A stretch of DNA of 64,000 bases from Gonocerus acuteangulatus (lineage: Eukaryota > Arthropoda > Insecta > Hemiptera > Coreidae). Below are positions 11,275-21,870 of this stretch, in pieces. The DNA is taken from contig OX328123.1 in the NCBI GenBank assembly GCA_946811695.1, positions 40,889,764-40,953,763 on the forward strand. The letters run 5' to 3'. A program made the translations under genes and the position numbers. Positions within the stretch are counted from its first letter, which is position 1. Every line of letters starts with the position of its first letter. Below the pieces are notes generated by a model. That model saw only the letters and a list, made by a program, of their open reading frames with translations. It had not been told where the DNA came from and did not search any database.

Positions 11275-12303
11275 CGTTTCCATTACTACAAATCTGCCCT
11301 GCGACATGTGCTGGGCACTAATCGCTGAATGGAAACCATTAGCAAGAGGTCACGGCAAAAGTGCCTGGGACAAAAATGTGCCAGATATGTGCCCAGGGCC
11401 GCCACATCTCAAAGCCTGGCCCAGGACCAGATCAAGGGCCCCCACTTCTCAGAACCAGACTGAAAATTCGAGTACTTTGCTATAGGATTTTGGACATTTT
11501 AAAATTATTTTCATCTTGATATTTGAGCGAAATGAGAATAAAAGCCGTCAATAGGTGCAGCAAAGGTCACTTTCGGTACTTGTAGTTTTATTACGACTCC
11601 TAATGAAATATGCTGTTCTGGGACTGCACTTGTTTTGTCGTTTATGTACATTACAATATAGATCCAATTCAAATAAATATAGGCTACGCCCATCTATATT
11701 TCTAAACCCCATTCTTTTTACAAGCTCATAACCTATACATTTTGTCCAATTAGCGAGGCCCGACCCGTGCCCGGGACAGCAGTACCCGGCTGTCCCCCCC
11801 CCCCCATGTGGCGGCCCTGTATGTGCCCAGTGTAATGGAAACAGCCCGCAACTTGTGCCGGGAACATGAGCAAAATATCGTTTACACATACAACTCTGTC
11901 TAGTGTCCACAGAAGCCCGGTGGCCATGACTGTTAAGGCGTGAGCACTTAACACTCCGTGCCAAATGTCGTGGGTTCGATTCCCACTATGGGGTGGTGGT
12001 CTTTACTTTAGAAAAAAGAAAATGCATCAGCCCTATCCTGGATAGAAAAAGATGGTAACCTGTAGAAAACCCGTCCTAAAATTCTTAGTTAATAAGGGAC
12101 GTTAAAATTTAAATAAATAAATAGTGTCCATAGAACCTAACCTAAAAAGTGTCTAATCTTCACATATGATTAACTTATGTTATACCTCATTCTTGCATTA
12201 GATATCCCTGCGACTGGTTGCAGAGCATTGGAAACAAAACTATGTAACAATTCCCGGGCACATGTCGTGCGACATGTGTCGGGGATTTGTCAGAATGGAA
12301 ACG
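11275..12303. mobile_element. Candidate TIR element with CGTTTCCATT ends
   Basis: Left CGTTTCCATTACTACAAATC and right mirror GATTTGTCAGAATGGAAACG form degenerate inverted ends with shared subterminal GCGACATGTG motifs. TAA trinucleotides lie near both sides (about 11267 and 12304), which would fit a PIF/Harbinger 3-bp duplication, but the left boundary is unclear. A SINE-A copy (11915-12121) inserted into it. A poly-C run lies at 11796-11808. Confidence 0.5.
11915..12121 (+). repeat. SINE-A, tRNA-derived (full-length copy)
   Basis: tRNA-like head with a box-B motif (GGTTCGATTCC near 11970), then a body with CAGCCCTATCCTGG, and a tail containing GGACGTTAAAATTTAAATAA. Flanked by 14-base direct repeats TAGTGTCCACAGAA (11901-11914) and TAGTGTCCATAGAA (12122-12135), one mismatch, which is a LINE-type target-site duplication. 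Confidence 0.88.
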
Positions 12304-12360
12304 TAACTTACGTAGATGTGTGCCTTGCTAGGGTTAATATTGTTAATCACATATAAAATA

Positions 12361-12460
12361 GCGCTAATGCCTAGATAAGGCGTAAACAAAAAAAGAGAAA
12401 GCACTTAAAAGTTGATATTTAAGTTACTTAGCGCTAATAATCTAGAAGTTGATACGCCGT
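12361..12460 (+). repeat. Two SINE-tail fragments
   Basis: GCGCTAATGCCTAGATAAGG (from 12361) and GCGCTAATAATCTAG...GATACGCCGT (12431-12460) match the shared 3' tail of SINE-B and the 5S-derived SINE, each followed by an A-rich run. No heads remain. Confidence 0.5.
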
Positions 12461-12856
12461 ATAAAAAAAGAAACAGTTATTTACAGTAAATGTGCGTTTT
12501 AAGATATCCTTTTTACACTAAACACTGCGTAGTAACATCTGAGCACCCTTCCCAGTCAGTGATAAGTAGTAGGTATCTACTGTATAATTCTTGAAGAGTA
12601 ATCTTGTTCGGGCCGTAGTTTGGAGACCCCTGCTATAGACCATAAGTGGGAAACAACCGGCAAGACATTTTGAAAAACCCAATTAAAAAAACTCCGCTAG
12701 GAGAAACTATTGATGTTATCAGTTAGGATATTTCCATAGGAAACGCAAAGGGCTCAGAGGCTTGGACTATGGCAAATTCCCTGTGGGAAATAGCTTGTGT
12801 ACTATGGATATGTCCGCGGACTACGTTACATCCTGACACACACGATCCCGACTGAC

Positions 12857-12859
<3 letters not shown>

Positions 12860-12906
<47 letters not shown>

Positions 12907-13068
12907 GGCGCATCTACATCTAGGTCATTAGCGCCGACATCCAGGGTGCAGCGAGGAATTTTACCAGCGAGCCGTGGGATGATAAAATTCCTGCCGGAGG
13001 TTGGGAATCGAACCCACCATCTCCCGCTTATGAATCCAAGGCGCTAGCCATTAGACCACGGGAGACCC
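12860..13068 (-). repeat. SINE-B, tRNA-derived (minus strand)
   Basis: Read on the minus strand: a tRNA-like head beginning GTCTCCCGTGGTCTAATGGC, with box B GGTTCGATTCC, a short body, the tail GCGCTAATGACCTAG...GATGCGCCGT and a poly(A) of about 45. The plus strand therefore shows a T-run at 12860-12904. Flanked by the 13-base duplication CCCGACTGACTAT (12847-12859 and 13069-13081). Confidence 0.88.
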
Positions 13069-13081
13069 CCCGACTGACTAT

Positions 13082-13257
13082 TATTTAAATTTTAACGTCC
13101 ATTATTATTAACTACGAATTTTGGGACGGGTTATCTGTAGGGTACCACTCTTTTCTAGCCAGGATAGGGCTGATGCCTTTTTCTATAGAAAAGCCACCAC
13201 CCCTTAGAGGGAATCGAACCCATGACCCATGACACACACGGCCACCGGGCCTCCGAC
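13082..13257 (-). repeat. SINE-A (minus strand), abutting SINE-B
   Basis: Reversed SINE-A: tail AAATTTTAACGTCC, body complement GGATAGGGCTGATGCC, box-B complement GGAATCGAACCC. Flanked by CCCGACTGACTA on both sides (13069-13080 and 13258-13269), sharing one repeat with SINE-B. Confidence 0.85.
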
Positions 13258-13460
13258 CCCGACTGACTAGTTCCTCTTTAAAACGCTGTAACTGAATCCA
13301 CTGATTTAATCTTTAATGATTTTACGTCATAACCTATGAAAATCAACCCCCCCCCCCCCGGGGACCAACGGAACCCTCGTGTACCGTCGTCCAGACGTAG
13401 CCAAACCGTTACAGTTTTAGCGTCTTACAAGGCCATAGCTAAGACATATCCATGTCAAAA

Positions 13461-13688
13461 ATCTGCTGCAGCCCCCCCCCCATTTTGCTTTAATCGGTAA
13501 AAATGTTTCATAAAAACCTTAAAAATAAATTAAATAAGATCACTTAGATCAGAATTTTTTATTTTTTTTTTGGGTGTAATGGCGTTTTAGTTGGCTAACT
13601 ATTCCAAGTTCTAGATTGTTAGTAACCCAAACTCCCAAAATGCTACCAGCCCCCCCCCCCCGAAGTTATTTTCTATATACGCCCCTGG
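13461..13688 (+). mobile_element. hAT-like MITE (CATGGGCG family), left end lost
   Basis: Has the family's CTGCAGCCCCCCC start, the internal AAATTAAATAAGATCA and TTGGCTAACTATTCCAAG segments, a second C-run and the TATATACGCCC right end. Older and more divergent than the copies at 47184 and 53726. Confidence 0.7.
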
Positions 13689-13774
13689 GATGAATAAGCT
13701 AATATGCGAAGTTTTAGTGTATTTATTATGTAGTACGTCGCTTACATTCCAAAAGAAATTTAATTAAAACATTA

Positions 13775-13883
13775 TGAATGGGTGACCGACCACGTGCTGT
13801 TGGCATTATAAAAGGGTGGGAACCTGTAGATAACCCGGCGCTAGTAGCCAAATAGTTGATGCGCCGTTAAAAACGAAAAAAAA
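13775..13883 (+). repeat. 5S-rRNA-derived SINE, 5'-truncated
   Basis: Begins within the 5S-like head (GGGTGACCGACCACGTGCTG), then body AAAAGGGTGGGAACCTGTAG and tail GATGCGCCGTTAAAAACG plus A-run. Exact 13-base duplications AATTAAAACATTA flank it (13762-13774 and 13884-13896). Confidence 0.85.
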
Positions 13884-13929
13884 AATTAAAACATTAATAA
13901 TTGAACCATTTGTTCATTAAAAATAACAA

Positions 13930-14250
13930 AAATTCGACTCGCAGGAACTGTGTCATTTTAGCACGATTCCGTTCATAGCCCGAGTGCCATTAGTAAAGGC
14001 TAGTAGAGGAAAGAAGTAGTTATTGGTTGATTTTGGTCATTTGTGAAAAATATAAAGTGAAATCTCGAAGAAAGATTTAAGGCGCCACAACAGGAAACTG
14101 ACAGTACGATAAGCTGAAATGACTCTCCCACCTTCTCAACTTTCGCTCTAGGATAGCAATACTAAAAATATGTTTCACATTTTGTTACCATGTTCTAATA
14201 ATTTGACTGTTAAATGCAATTTATAAAATAAAAAAAAAAAAAAAAAAAAA
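13930..14250 (+). repeat. R1 repeat, partial copy
   Basis: Starts CGACTCGCAGGAACTG and continues like the R1 copy at 35727 (GTTATTGGTTGATTTTGGTC, then GGCGCCACAACAGGAAACTG). Its right end is not clear; an A-run lies near 14230. Confidence 0.6.
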
Positions 14251-14793
14251 AGAGCAAAATAGTGACAAATCCCCGTTCAATAGAACAAAACTAACTTTAT
14301 CGAAGTTGACTTTCCTTCAGATCCTTAAAACACGTGTAGTATTTATTAAATTGAACATGTAAAGATAAATTCCCGCAGTTCAGGTTTAATGTGAACAAAA
14401 AAATATACTGACGTAAAGGAAGGTGAGCTTCCTCCTAAATAAGCGATGAAAACTCACGCTGAAAAATGTTGGGAGAAGCGCCAACGTAAACAATAGCATT
14501 CAGAGAATCGGCGAGATGAAATGGTAGATAGAAACAAATGACCAAATAGAAAAATACTAAAAATGATCGGCTAAAGATTGTTCCATGATTTTTAAATGTT
14601 GGCAGTAGGCTCTAAGTAGAAATGTACGGGGGGGGGGGGAATCCAGGGGAGCGAAGTATTTAGTTTTATTGCGCCGCATCGACTTCCTGACCGTAAACTA
14701 GTGTCCGTAACATAAACTAGTATTTGTGATTAGAAAATTAATTATTTTTCAATTTGGAACAGGAAGTACCCTGGTCTTCGTCTGATAGCACAG

Positions 14794-15410
14794 TCCGCCT
14801 CGCAAGAACTGCGACATTTTAGCGAAGTATCCTCAGTGACATTTGAAAAGCTTAGGACGGAAACAGTAATGTTTTATCTTAATTTTTGACCAAAAATATG
14901 AACACATGTAAAATAAAATCTCAAAGTCAGATCATAGCCGCCACAAGAAAACTGACAGTATCCTAGAGGAAATTACTTCATTTAAGCTCCGAATGGGATT
15001 GCCGTATCAAGAATAGAATAAGAACCATATTTGTACGGCATGTAAATACGTTTTCGAATAGAAGCTTTACATTTACTACGGTTCCCCAACCGGTTCTGAG
15101 GTATATACGAAATATCCGAATGTCCCAAGAAAAATGTAATTGGCCTTCACCACGTCCAATTACTTATAAAACGTGTACCTGGAAGCCTATAAACGCAAAA
15201 ACGTAAGCTTTACGATTTTTTTGCGGGAATTTCGTCCAAAAAACCATGTTCCATTAAAAGGATTCTGCCAATTGGCGAAATTGACATTTCAAGTCATGCA
15301 AAGTTTTGTACAAATGTCATTAAAATCGGCCCATTTTGAGCCAGCTACCGAGCGACTAGTATTTAGTGAGACTGAGACTAAGCCATTGCAAATTGACCCA
15401 TTCTAATTGA
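14794..15410 (+). repeat. R1 repeat, longer partial copy
   Basis: Head GTCCGCCTCGCAAGAACTGC followed by R1 interior, including TTTTTTGCGGGAATTTCGTC and ATTAAAATCGGCCCATTTTG, which recurs inverted at 19740-19900. The open frame at 15173-15406 lies inside it and is not a gene. Confidence 0.6.
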
Positions 15411-15798
15411 TTTCTACCCCCCCCCTCATATGTTCTCAATGCAAAACTCTCCCCTCTCTGTGAAAAACATTCTCACTTAATTTATGGAAAAGTGGATGCT
15501 ACAGGGAAATTTATCCGAAAAAAAGTCTTTTTGCTTTTTGGGAGAAGGTTTAAACTATTTAAACGACATTGTACCATTTTTGAAAGAAGTAAATTTGTAT
15601 AGTTGGGTATAATTATAAGACCACTACCTAATGGCTGGTAAAAGCGGTGTAAACCAATGACTTAAATTGAAAAAATATATTTTTCTGCTAGGTAGAAAAA
15701 ATAACCATAGGTCTTTTAAATCCTCATTTATTTCATATTATCAGTAGTAAGATTCATTTTTATGAAAATAATAAAATATCATATTAAATTTACTTTAG

Positions 15799-15991
15799 AT
15801 GGCTGACTATTTTGAAGAAATGGGTTGGAAAGCCCTTGGCGAAGGCGAGACTCCTAATCAACTTCTTCATATGGCACGCCTGTTACGAGATTTTGGAATG
15901 TTTGAAGAGCTTGGAGAGCATTTGAAACTTCCTCCACCAGCTTCTCAGAAAGTCATAGATAACCTTGTTGAAGCAAAAGTGGATCGAACTG
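15799..15991 (+). CDS. RNF181: RNF181 exon 1
   Basis: 64 codons plus one base. The donor is GTACCT directly after ACTG. The ATG at 15799 gives the conserved MADYFEEMG start. Confidence 0.93.
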
Positions 15992-17298
15992 GTACCTCGT
16001 TATACATTATTTAATAAATACAGATAAATAAGTATAAATAAATAAAAAATATTCTTATAAATATTAAAGAAAATATACTACTATTTTTTTAAAGGGATTT
16101 CAGGATAATTGAAATGCTCTAAGACGAATGATTTTTGAAATTTACAATTTCTTACAAATTTATTTATTTATTTGATATTTGAGAGCCCACTACTTAGGCG
16201 ATTTGCTCTATTGATCCAGTAGGAAGCAAGCAAGATTTTTAGTAAATAACATGAAATGTAAAATTACAACATTGATTTTCCACGAAATGTCAAAACAAAT
16301 ATTATCTGTTTCCATTCTAATCTTTCCAAATGTCACAGGGAATAAGAACGGAAAAGCGCTGTGATGACACAGTTCCTGGGAGTCGGATATTTGTTATTAG
16401 TTCCTTCAGTTTATGTAGTATTTCATGAAGTGATTTTATAAGCACGACGCTTGGGATGAGCAAAAGGAATCAGATCTTAGAATGTAGTTTATATAAATAT
16501 CAGGATTCACGTTACTCTTAAATGCTGGAACATTTACATTTCTAAGTTAATTTGAATATTTTTTTTTAAATTTCGTTCAATAAATCTTTGTAGTTTATTC
16601 TTAATTTGTTTATTTTACCTGTTTATTTTAGTTAATGAAGAAACATTTTCATCCAGATTCCAACTTCTGCAAAAACATGACATTGCAATTTTAAGATCAC
16701 TTTTCACAGCTCGTTGTGATTCCAGTCATACAATAAATTATTCTTCAATTGATAAGTAATCAATTCCCTTCTTCTAACAAAAAAGACATGGTCCTATTCG
16801 GGCTAAAAAAGGGGTGGTTACTGTCATAAAAGTCTGCATTATTTATAAATGGGCGTTAAAATATTAATTAAATTAGTACATTACTTATGCGAATATATTT
16901 TCCTAAAATAATACACTGGCTTTTAGATTCTCAGTGTCCAATCTGCTTAAAAGAATTTAATTTGGGAGAAAGTGTCAAGCTACTCCCATGCAAGCATCAG
17001 TTTCATCCTGGCTGCATAATTCCATGGCTAGCAAAGGTAATAAATGCCTATATATTTACTTTAAATAATATTATATCTATAAATCCTGTATAAAAAATAA
17101 GAAATCTTAACTCTTAAAAGTCTTAATAAAATATTAATATTATTTCAACTTAATTTATTTCAGACGAGCACTTGTCCAGTTTGTCGGCATGAGCTATTAA
17201 CTGATGATGATACATACGAAGAGTATAAACAACATAAGAATAGACAGAAGGAAAAGGAACGAGACATAGAAAATTTACATAATTCCATGTTTTCTTAA
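15799..17298 (+). CDS. RNF181: E3 ubiquitin-protein ligase RNF181-like (3 exons)
   Basis: Exons 15799-15991, 16927-17036 and 17164-17298 join in phase (1, then 0) to give 145 aa. Family knowledge: RNF181 is a small cytosolic RING-H2 E3 that transfers ubiquitin from an E2. Seen: N-terminal MADYFEEMG; LPPPASQ (44-50), the conserved segment before the RING; RING-H2 ligands C68, C71, C86, H88, H91, C94, C105, C108 in C3H2C3 order; and the family tail DDDTYEEYKQHK (114-125). Introns are GT-AG. Length matches the family (about 145-155 aa). An AATAAA-type signal lies about 75-80 bases after the stop. Intron 1 carries an R1 relic and a SINE-A fragment. No defect is seen. Confidence 0.95.
16797..16872 (+). 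repeat. SINE-A 3' fragment in RNF181 intron 1
   Basis: Contains GGGCTAAAAAAGGGGTGGTT and the tail AAATGGGCGTTAAAATATT, matching the 3' half of SINE-A. It ends about 55 bases before exon 2. Confidence 0.5.
16927..17036 (+). CDS. RNF181: RNF181 exon 2
   Basis: Acceptor CTTTTAG, donor AAG|GTAATA. Encodes most of the RING-H2 (C68 to C94). Confidence 0.93.
17164..17298 (+). CDS. RNF181: RNF181 exon 3
   Basis: Acceptor TTTATTTCAG. Encodes the last RING cysteine pair (CPVC) and the charged C-terminal tail, ending at TAA 17296-17298. Confidence 0.93.
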   Translation, partial: TSTCPVCRHELLTDDDTYEEYKQHKNRQKEKERDIENLHNSMFS

Positions 17299-17630
17299 AT
17301 TTTGTTGCTGTTGAATTTGATTCTTTCTTTAAAAAAATATTACATGTATCAAAATTACAATAATTGTATAAAAATAAATAAAGTATGTTGAGGAAATTTC
17401 TAAATCTGAATATAATGAGGGGCGGATCCAGGATTTACTTCCGGTGCTCCAGAGATTGGATTACCTCTGCAATAAAACCGTAGGTATAAAAAGTTTAATA
17501 ATGTATTGTTACCTTTTATTGCTTTAAGTTTTACAACATGCATGCTAGAGTTGCAGCCTTATTACAGTAATACAAAAATATAATTTCCACAATACAAAAC
17601 AGAAATATTCTGTCTTCTCCGCAAATAATA

Positions 17631-17880
17631 ATAAAGTCCGTCACGCAGGAGCTGCATAACTAAGCACTTTCCTCAGAATTTGGGTAGTGTAGACTGCTTT
17701 CCAGAACAATTTGCTTAAAATATCCTACATAAATAAAATAAAAACATGAATAGTTCTCTTTTAATTTTGTAATGAGTAACTGATAAATTATTAATTTCCT
17801 TCCAGAGTTATGTTTACACATGGTACCTACTACACTACGTAATAAATACAAAAAACCTCGTATTATCGTATTTTGATCTA
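17631..17880 (-). repeat. R2 repeat (minus strand)
   Basis: Contains AAGTCCGTCACGCAGGAGCT and GGTAGTGTAGACTGC, shared in inverse orientation with 34060-34205 and 35520-35675. Its terminal AGTCCG...CGCAGGA resembles the R1 head, so R1 and R2 may be related families. Confidence 0.6.
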
Positions 17881-17959
17881 ACGCAGGAACCGGATACAGT
17901 CCCTCTAGCGCTCCTTGCGGCGCCTTTGTGAACCTATATCTGGCTGGCTTTTCTATTGA

Positions 17960-18554
17960 AATATATTACAAAGTAAACCCTCCTTTCCGATTGACCGATT
18001 CAGCTCATTTTTACAACACTTCTTTCTCATGAGTTACCCACGACGTATACCGCGTTTCGTTACAATACAGCAGAAATTACGACCAGTATGAGTATATTAG
18101 TAATTTGGGTCCGGAGTAACCCCCCCCCCTCCTAATGAACCGATTTAGTTTATTTTTACAACACATATTTACCTGTAGATTACCACTATGAATACCGAGT
18201 TTCGTCGAAATATACCTAAAATCACGGCTGGTAGTGGCGAATTGGTATTGTCGGTCCGGAGTAAACCCCCCCTCCTCATGAACCGATTTAGTTCATTTTT
18301 ATATCTCAGTTTTCTCTCTATATTACCACTACGAATACCAAGTTTTGTTGAAATATAACAAATATTACGGCTGAAATGGTCAAATTAGTGTTTTGGGTTC
18401 GGGGTAAACCCCCCCTTCCGGTGGACCGATTTTGGTGGTTAACGAACTCGTTCAATCGTTTGCTAATTGAATGCTATATACCAAGTTTCGTGACGAAAAA
18501 ACAAAAACTCTGGCCGCTATCGTGTTAACAGACACATATATATATATATATATA

Positions 18555-18606
<52 letters not shown>

Positions 18607-18745
18607 TATATATAAATTTTAACGGGGGTCATTTTCGGTGTCTACTAGGTAGGATCGATAAAGATTTGAAGAAATTTTTCAAAAATTCCGTCATGAGTCC
18701 AACCTCAATAGCTACTTTCCTTCGGAGGAAAGTGCTAAAATGGAT
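17960..18745 (+). repeat. R3 repeat with embedded (TA)n
   Basis: Degenerate tandem units of about 135-150 bp, each with ACCGATTTAGTTCATTTTTA and ACGAATACCAAGTTTTGTTG motifs, lead to ATCGTGTTAACAGACACATA. A (TA)n tract follows at about 18535-18610, then AAATTTTAACGGGGGTCATT up to a CTTCGGAGGAAAGTGCTAAA end. The same order recurs at 26465-26900 and inverted at 34935-35420. Confidence 0.7.
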
Positions 18746-18757
18746 CTTCTGCTGAAC

Positions 18758-18840
18758 TAGACATGCGCGCCGAGGCTGAATTTTCCGGCGGCGGCGCGCT
18801 GGACTAAAATGGTCGGCGGCGGCGTGGGCTATTTTTATTA
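18758..18840. repeat. GC-rich GGCGGC island
   Basis: A short block of GCGCGCC and GGCGGCGGCG in otherwise AT-rich DNA. A related block with GCTGAAC and GCGCGC motifs in opposite order lies at 21200-21312, so the two may be ends of one larger repeat. Confidence 0.5.
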
Positions 18841-18861
18841 ACCCCCAAGGGAGGCGTTACA

Positions 18862-18862
<1 letters not shown>

Positions 18863-18914
<52 letters not shown>
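18863..18914. repeat. (TA)n microsatellite
   Basis: About 26 TA units. A G-run of 18 follows at 18972-18989. Confidence 0.95.
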
Positions 18915-18916
<2 letters not shown>

Positions 18917-19314
18917 CTTGCCATATTTTTGGTTAGTGAAACCAGGACACATTAATATGAGAAGGGCATACCGGGGGGGGGGGGGGGGGATAAAAATGGT
19001 AAAAATTAGAAGCAAAATGGTGAGTTTTAAGCCTTTTTATTAAGCGCAGCGAGAAACAGGAGTGGGGGATCTGGACCACTAAGTGTTGGTCTCCCCACAT
19101 TGTTAAAATAAAAAAGGAAATTTTGCTACTTATTTTTGCTTGTTACAATCGTTCTCATTTCTTTGGCACTGCATTCATTGTAGAAAAGTAAACAATTCAT
19201 AAATGATTCTTAAAAACTAAATCCATTACTTTATACATCTTACAGCCGTTTCCGGGACATTGATAAACCCGGGTGGACCAGAGACAAGAGACAAGTACCG
19301 GGACGTATGGCAAG

Positions 19315-19324
19315 CATATATATA

Positions 19325-19362
<38 letters not shown>
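19315..19362. repeat. (TA)n microsatellite
   Basis: About 24 units with one interruption. Confidence 0.95.
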
Positions 19363-19365
<3 letters not shown>

Positions 19366-19399
19366 TTTTCGCTACAAAATATCTCTACAAAAATGGTTC

Positions 19400-19907
19400 T
19401 AGGGACATTTTTGATGGGGTGATGTCAATCGGAGAAATAAGGGCTTAAAACTTCGAAAGCGTTTGTATTGTTCTTTTGTAGGGGGGGGGTCGGTTTGTTT
19501 ATCTCACTTTTTAATTGATTGTTTTAAATTGAAATAATCAGTAAAATTAGTCTTTTCGTAAAAGGAAGTAAGAAAATGAGTGTTTTCGCAGGGTGATCGT
19601 TGTTGCGCCGTAAACATCCTTCTGTTTGAGATTTTATTTTATATTCTTAACGGTACATCAAAACCTACCAATAACTGTATGTATCCTTAACTTATGGCAC
19701 TAGAGATATGAGCGGAACTGCGCTAAGATGACGCAGTTCGCGCTCCTGATGTCTCAAAAATGGCCCGATTTTGATGAAATTTGGTACAAAAATATTTTTC
19801 TTAATTTGAAAGGTCGAATTCGTTAACCAGCAGAATCTGTTAACCGGAAGATGGTTTTTGGAGCGAAATTCGCGCAAAAAAATCGTAACGTTCACGTTTT
19901 CGAGTTC
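19400..19907 (-). repeat. R1 repeat copy (inverted end)
   Basis: Has TGATGTCAATCGGAGAAATA near 19420 and the R1 end in inverse orientation (GCGGAACTGCGCTAAGATGA at 19710). Interior similar to 15210-15355 reversed. A retro-inserted mRNA end interrupts it at 19921. Confidence 0.6.
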
Positions 19908-19920
19908 ATATGCTTGCAGG

Positions 19921-20130
19921 CCACCCTAAAGACCTTCCCAGGAGGCTTCAGAGACTTTGGCCCCGTGACCAGCTACCATAACAGCAGTTAAAAACAGCAC
20001 AAATTGTTTAGATATATTAGGAAGTGCCGATAATGTTTGGCTCCTTCCATATACTGTTCATTGACATGTATACTTAGGCCAGCACAATTAATTATTGTAC
20101 TCATAATTGTACAGATTTTAAATAAACATG

Positions 20131-20165
<35 letters not shown>
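19921..20165 (+). pseudogene. Retro-inserted mRNA 3' end (processed, 5'-truncated)
   Basis: Exact 13-base direct repeats ATATGCTTGCAGG flank the segment (19908-19920 and 20166-20178). It contains a short open frame ending in a stop at 19989-19991 (peptide KTFPGGFRDFGPVTSYHNSS), an AATAAA signal near 20121, and a terminal A-run of about 27. This is the hallmark of LINE-mediated retroposition of a host transcript. The parent gene was not recognised and does not lie in this window. Confidence 0.75.
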
Positions 20166-20169
<4 letters not shown>

Positions 20170-20359
20170 GCTTGCAGGTACTCGTTTTATAGATTTCTTA
20201 ATGTAGAACAACGAATAAAACCATTTTTAAACGATATCTGTACCCGTTTTGAGAAACATTAAAACACCTCGTTTTCCAAAGTAATTTTCAGTTTGGGTAC
20301 TCATAAACGATTAATTTAGTTGAAACTTGGTCCAGACGTTTGATATTCATCTAAACTAA

Positions 20360-20965
20360 GGTAGATACATTTTGGTTCCGTTTGGAGTTAAGGAAGTACA
20401 AGAAATAAAATATTTCATTAACAGACTTGAAAGGTTTTGGGATTTTCGTATAATTTACATATCTCGAAAACGGGGGGAAATCGTGGTAAGTGGAACGTGG
20501 AAATTCGAAAGCTCACTAAATTCCTTACAAAAAAAAAGGTTCAGATGTAATTTTTAATGGGGCGATGTCAATCCGAGAAATAGATGCTTCAAACTTCAAA
20601 ATTGTTAGTTTTGTTTTTTGCAACAGGGTTTTGTCATTTACCAAACGTTTTAATTGGTTATTGTTTTTTCAATCGCATTAAATAGTAAAATTAATATTTC
20701 AATAAAATAAGGTATGAAAATGAGAAACGTATTGGTAATAGCGTTTCCCTTGGCAAACCTTGAGAAGATAGGGGGAGTCATTTCCGCTTAGAATACTATG
20801 TTTCCTGTTTTGGAGCCTTAAATCTTCATTCTCTTTGAGATTCATTTTAAATTTTTCACGAAAGATCTGAACCTACCAACAACTGCTTCTACTACTTAGC
20901 TAATGATACTAGGGATATGAACGGAACCGCGCTAAGATGGCGCAGTTCCTGCAAGTCAGACTTTT
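20360..20965 (-). repeat. R1 repeat copy (inverted end)
   Basis: Contains GGGCGATGTCAATCCGAGAA near 20560 and ends with GGCGCAGTTCCTGCAAGTCA at about 20940-20960, the reverse of the R1 head. The short open frame at 20372-20557 is inside it. Confidence 0.6.
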
Positions 20966-21199
20966 GTTTTTCTCTTCAATTGCGAGGTTTTCAAAATATC
21001 TCCCACAAAAGCTGGATTTATTTTTTTAATTAAATACCATTTTTATATACCTAAAATTATTTTATTTTCCGCTTTTTCCAATCAAATAGCACAACACACA
21101 AGAGTTTACTCGAGGAGAAGGTAAGCCAAAAATGGCGGTAGGGCACCACGCAGTACACTCGCTGTTTTCCTCCCCTCACACACCTACTACACCCCTTCG

Positions 21200-21312
21200 T
21201 CCAGTATTGCCAACGAAATCGGCGCGCCGCCTGACTAGGCTCGGCGGCGGCGCGCCACTCAAAACCCGGCGTGGCGTAGCGGCGCCGGCGCGGCGCGCAT
21301 GTATATGCTGAA
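21200..21312. repeat. GC-rich GGCGGC island
   Basis: GC-rich block with GGCGCGCCGCC, GGCGGCGGCGCGCC and GCGGCGCGCATG, followed by ATGCTGAAC. Partly mirrors 18758-18840. Not a promoter of any gene I can see. Confidence 0.5.
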
Positions 21313-21492
21313 CTAATAATAAAACAATAAATATTTTAAGATATGTATAATTACAAGCACAATTAAAAAAAAGATTGTATACTTATAGTACCCCCCCATA
21401 GGGATATAAGGTTGAGCTCATGCCGCAATCCGTGCCGACTAGAAAATTTTACCTTTCCGAACCTCTAGAAAACGAAAATAACAGTGGTTCAA

Positions 21493-21497
<5 letters not shown>

Positions 21498-21558
<61 letters not shown>
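21498..21558. repeat. (TA)n microsatellite
   Basis: About 30 units. It is followed by R1-like sequence (21560-21870) that ends with an inverted R1 head near 21840-21865. Confidence 0.95.
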
Positions 21559-21559
<1 letters not shown>

Positions 21560-21560
<1 letters not shown>

Positions 21561-21870
21561 GAATGAAACCATTTTTAAGGCGATACCTGTAACCATATCG
21601 AGAAAAGTTGAAAAATAGTTGTGGAATAAAGTTTTTCGTTAGGGTACTTAGAATCATGGGATTCAGTTGAAATATTTTTAAAATGAGAAGAACCTTGACA
21701 AGGTCAGGGAGTCATTTTCCATGTCAGGTAGTAGGTACCCCAGTCATCCGAGACATATCTGGGGCCATGAAAGTATTTCATGAAAGGTCTAACCATAATT
21801 ATAACTGTTTCTTTTTCAGCTTTCTGGAATGAGAAAGGAACCGTGCTAAGAGGACGCAGTTCTTTCGAGC
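21560..21870 (-). repeat. R1 repeat fragment
   Basis: Inverted R1 end GGAACCGTGCTAAGAGGACG near 21838-21857, with a T-run after it. Interior ACGAATGAAACCATTTTTAA is shared with 20212 and similar R1 segments. Confidence 0.5.

Noticed and set aside
11548..11964. 138-codon minus-strand open frame
   Set aside because: Overlaps the SINE-A head and the CGTTTCCATT element; no coding features.
11915..11990. tRNA-like heads here and at 13030, 42200, 54560 and 62780 as true tRNA genes
   Set aside because: Each is fused to a SINE body with target duplications and has a degenerate cloverleaf; no genuine tRNA gene was found.
15173..15406. 77-codon open frame upstream of RNF181
   Set aside because: Internal to an R1 repeat; the same sequence recurs inverted at 19740-19900.
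21439..21657. Open frames made of Tyr-Ile repeats, here and at every (TA)n tract
   Set aside because: Translation of microsatellite DNA; not proteins.
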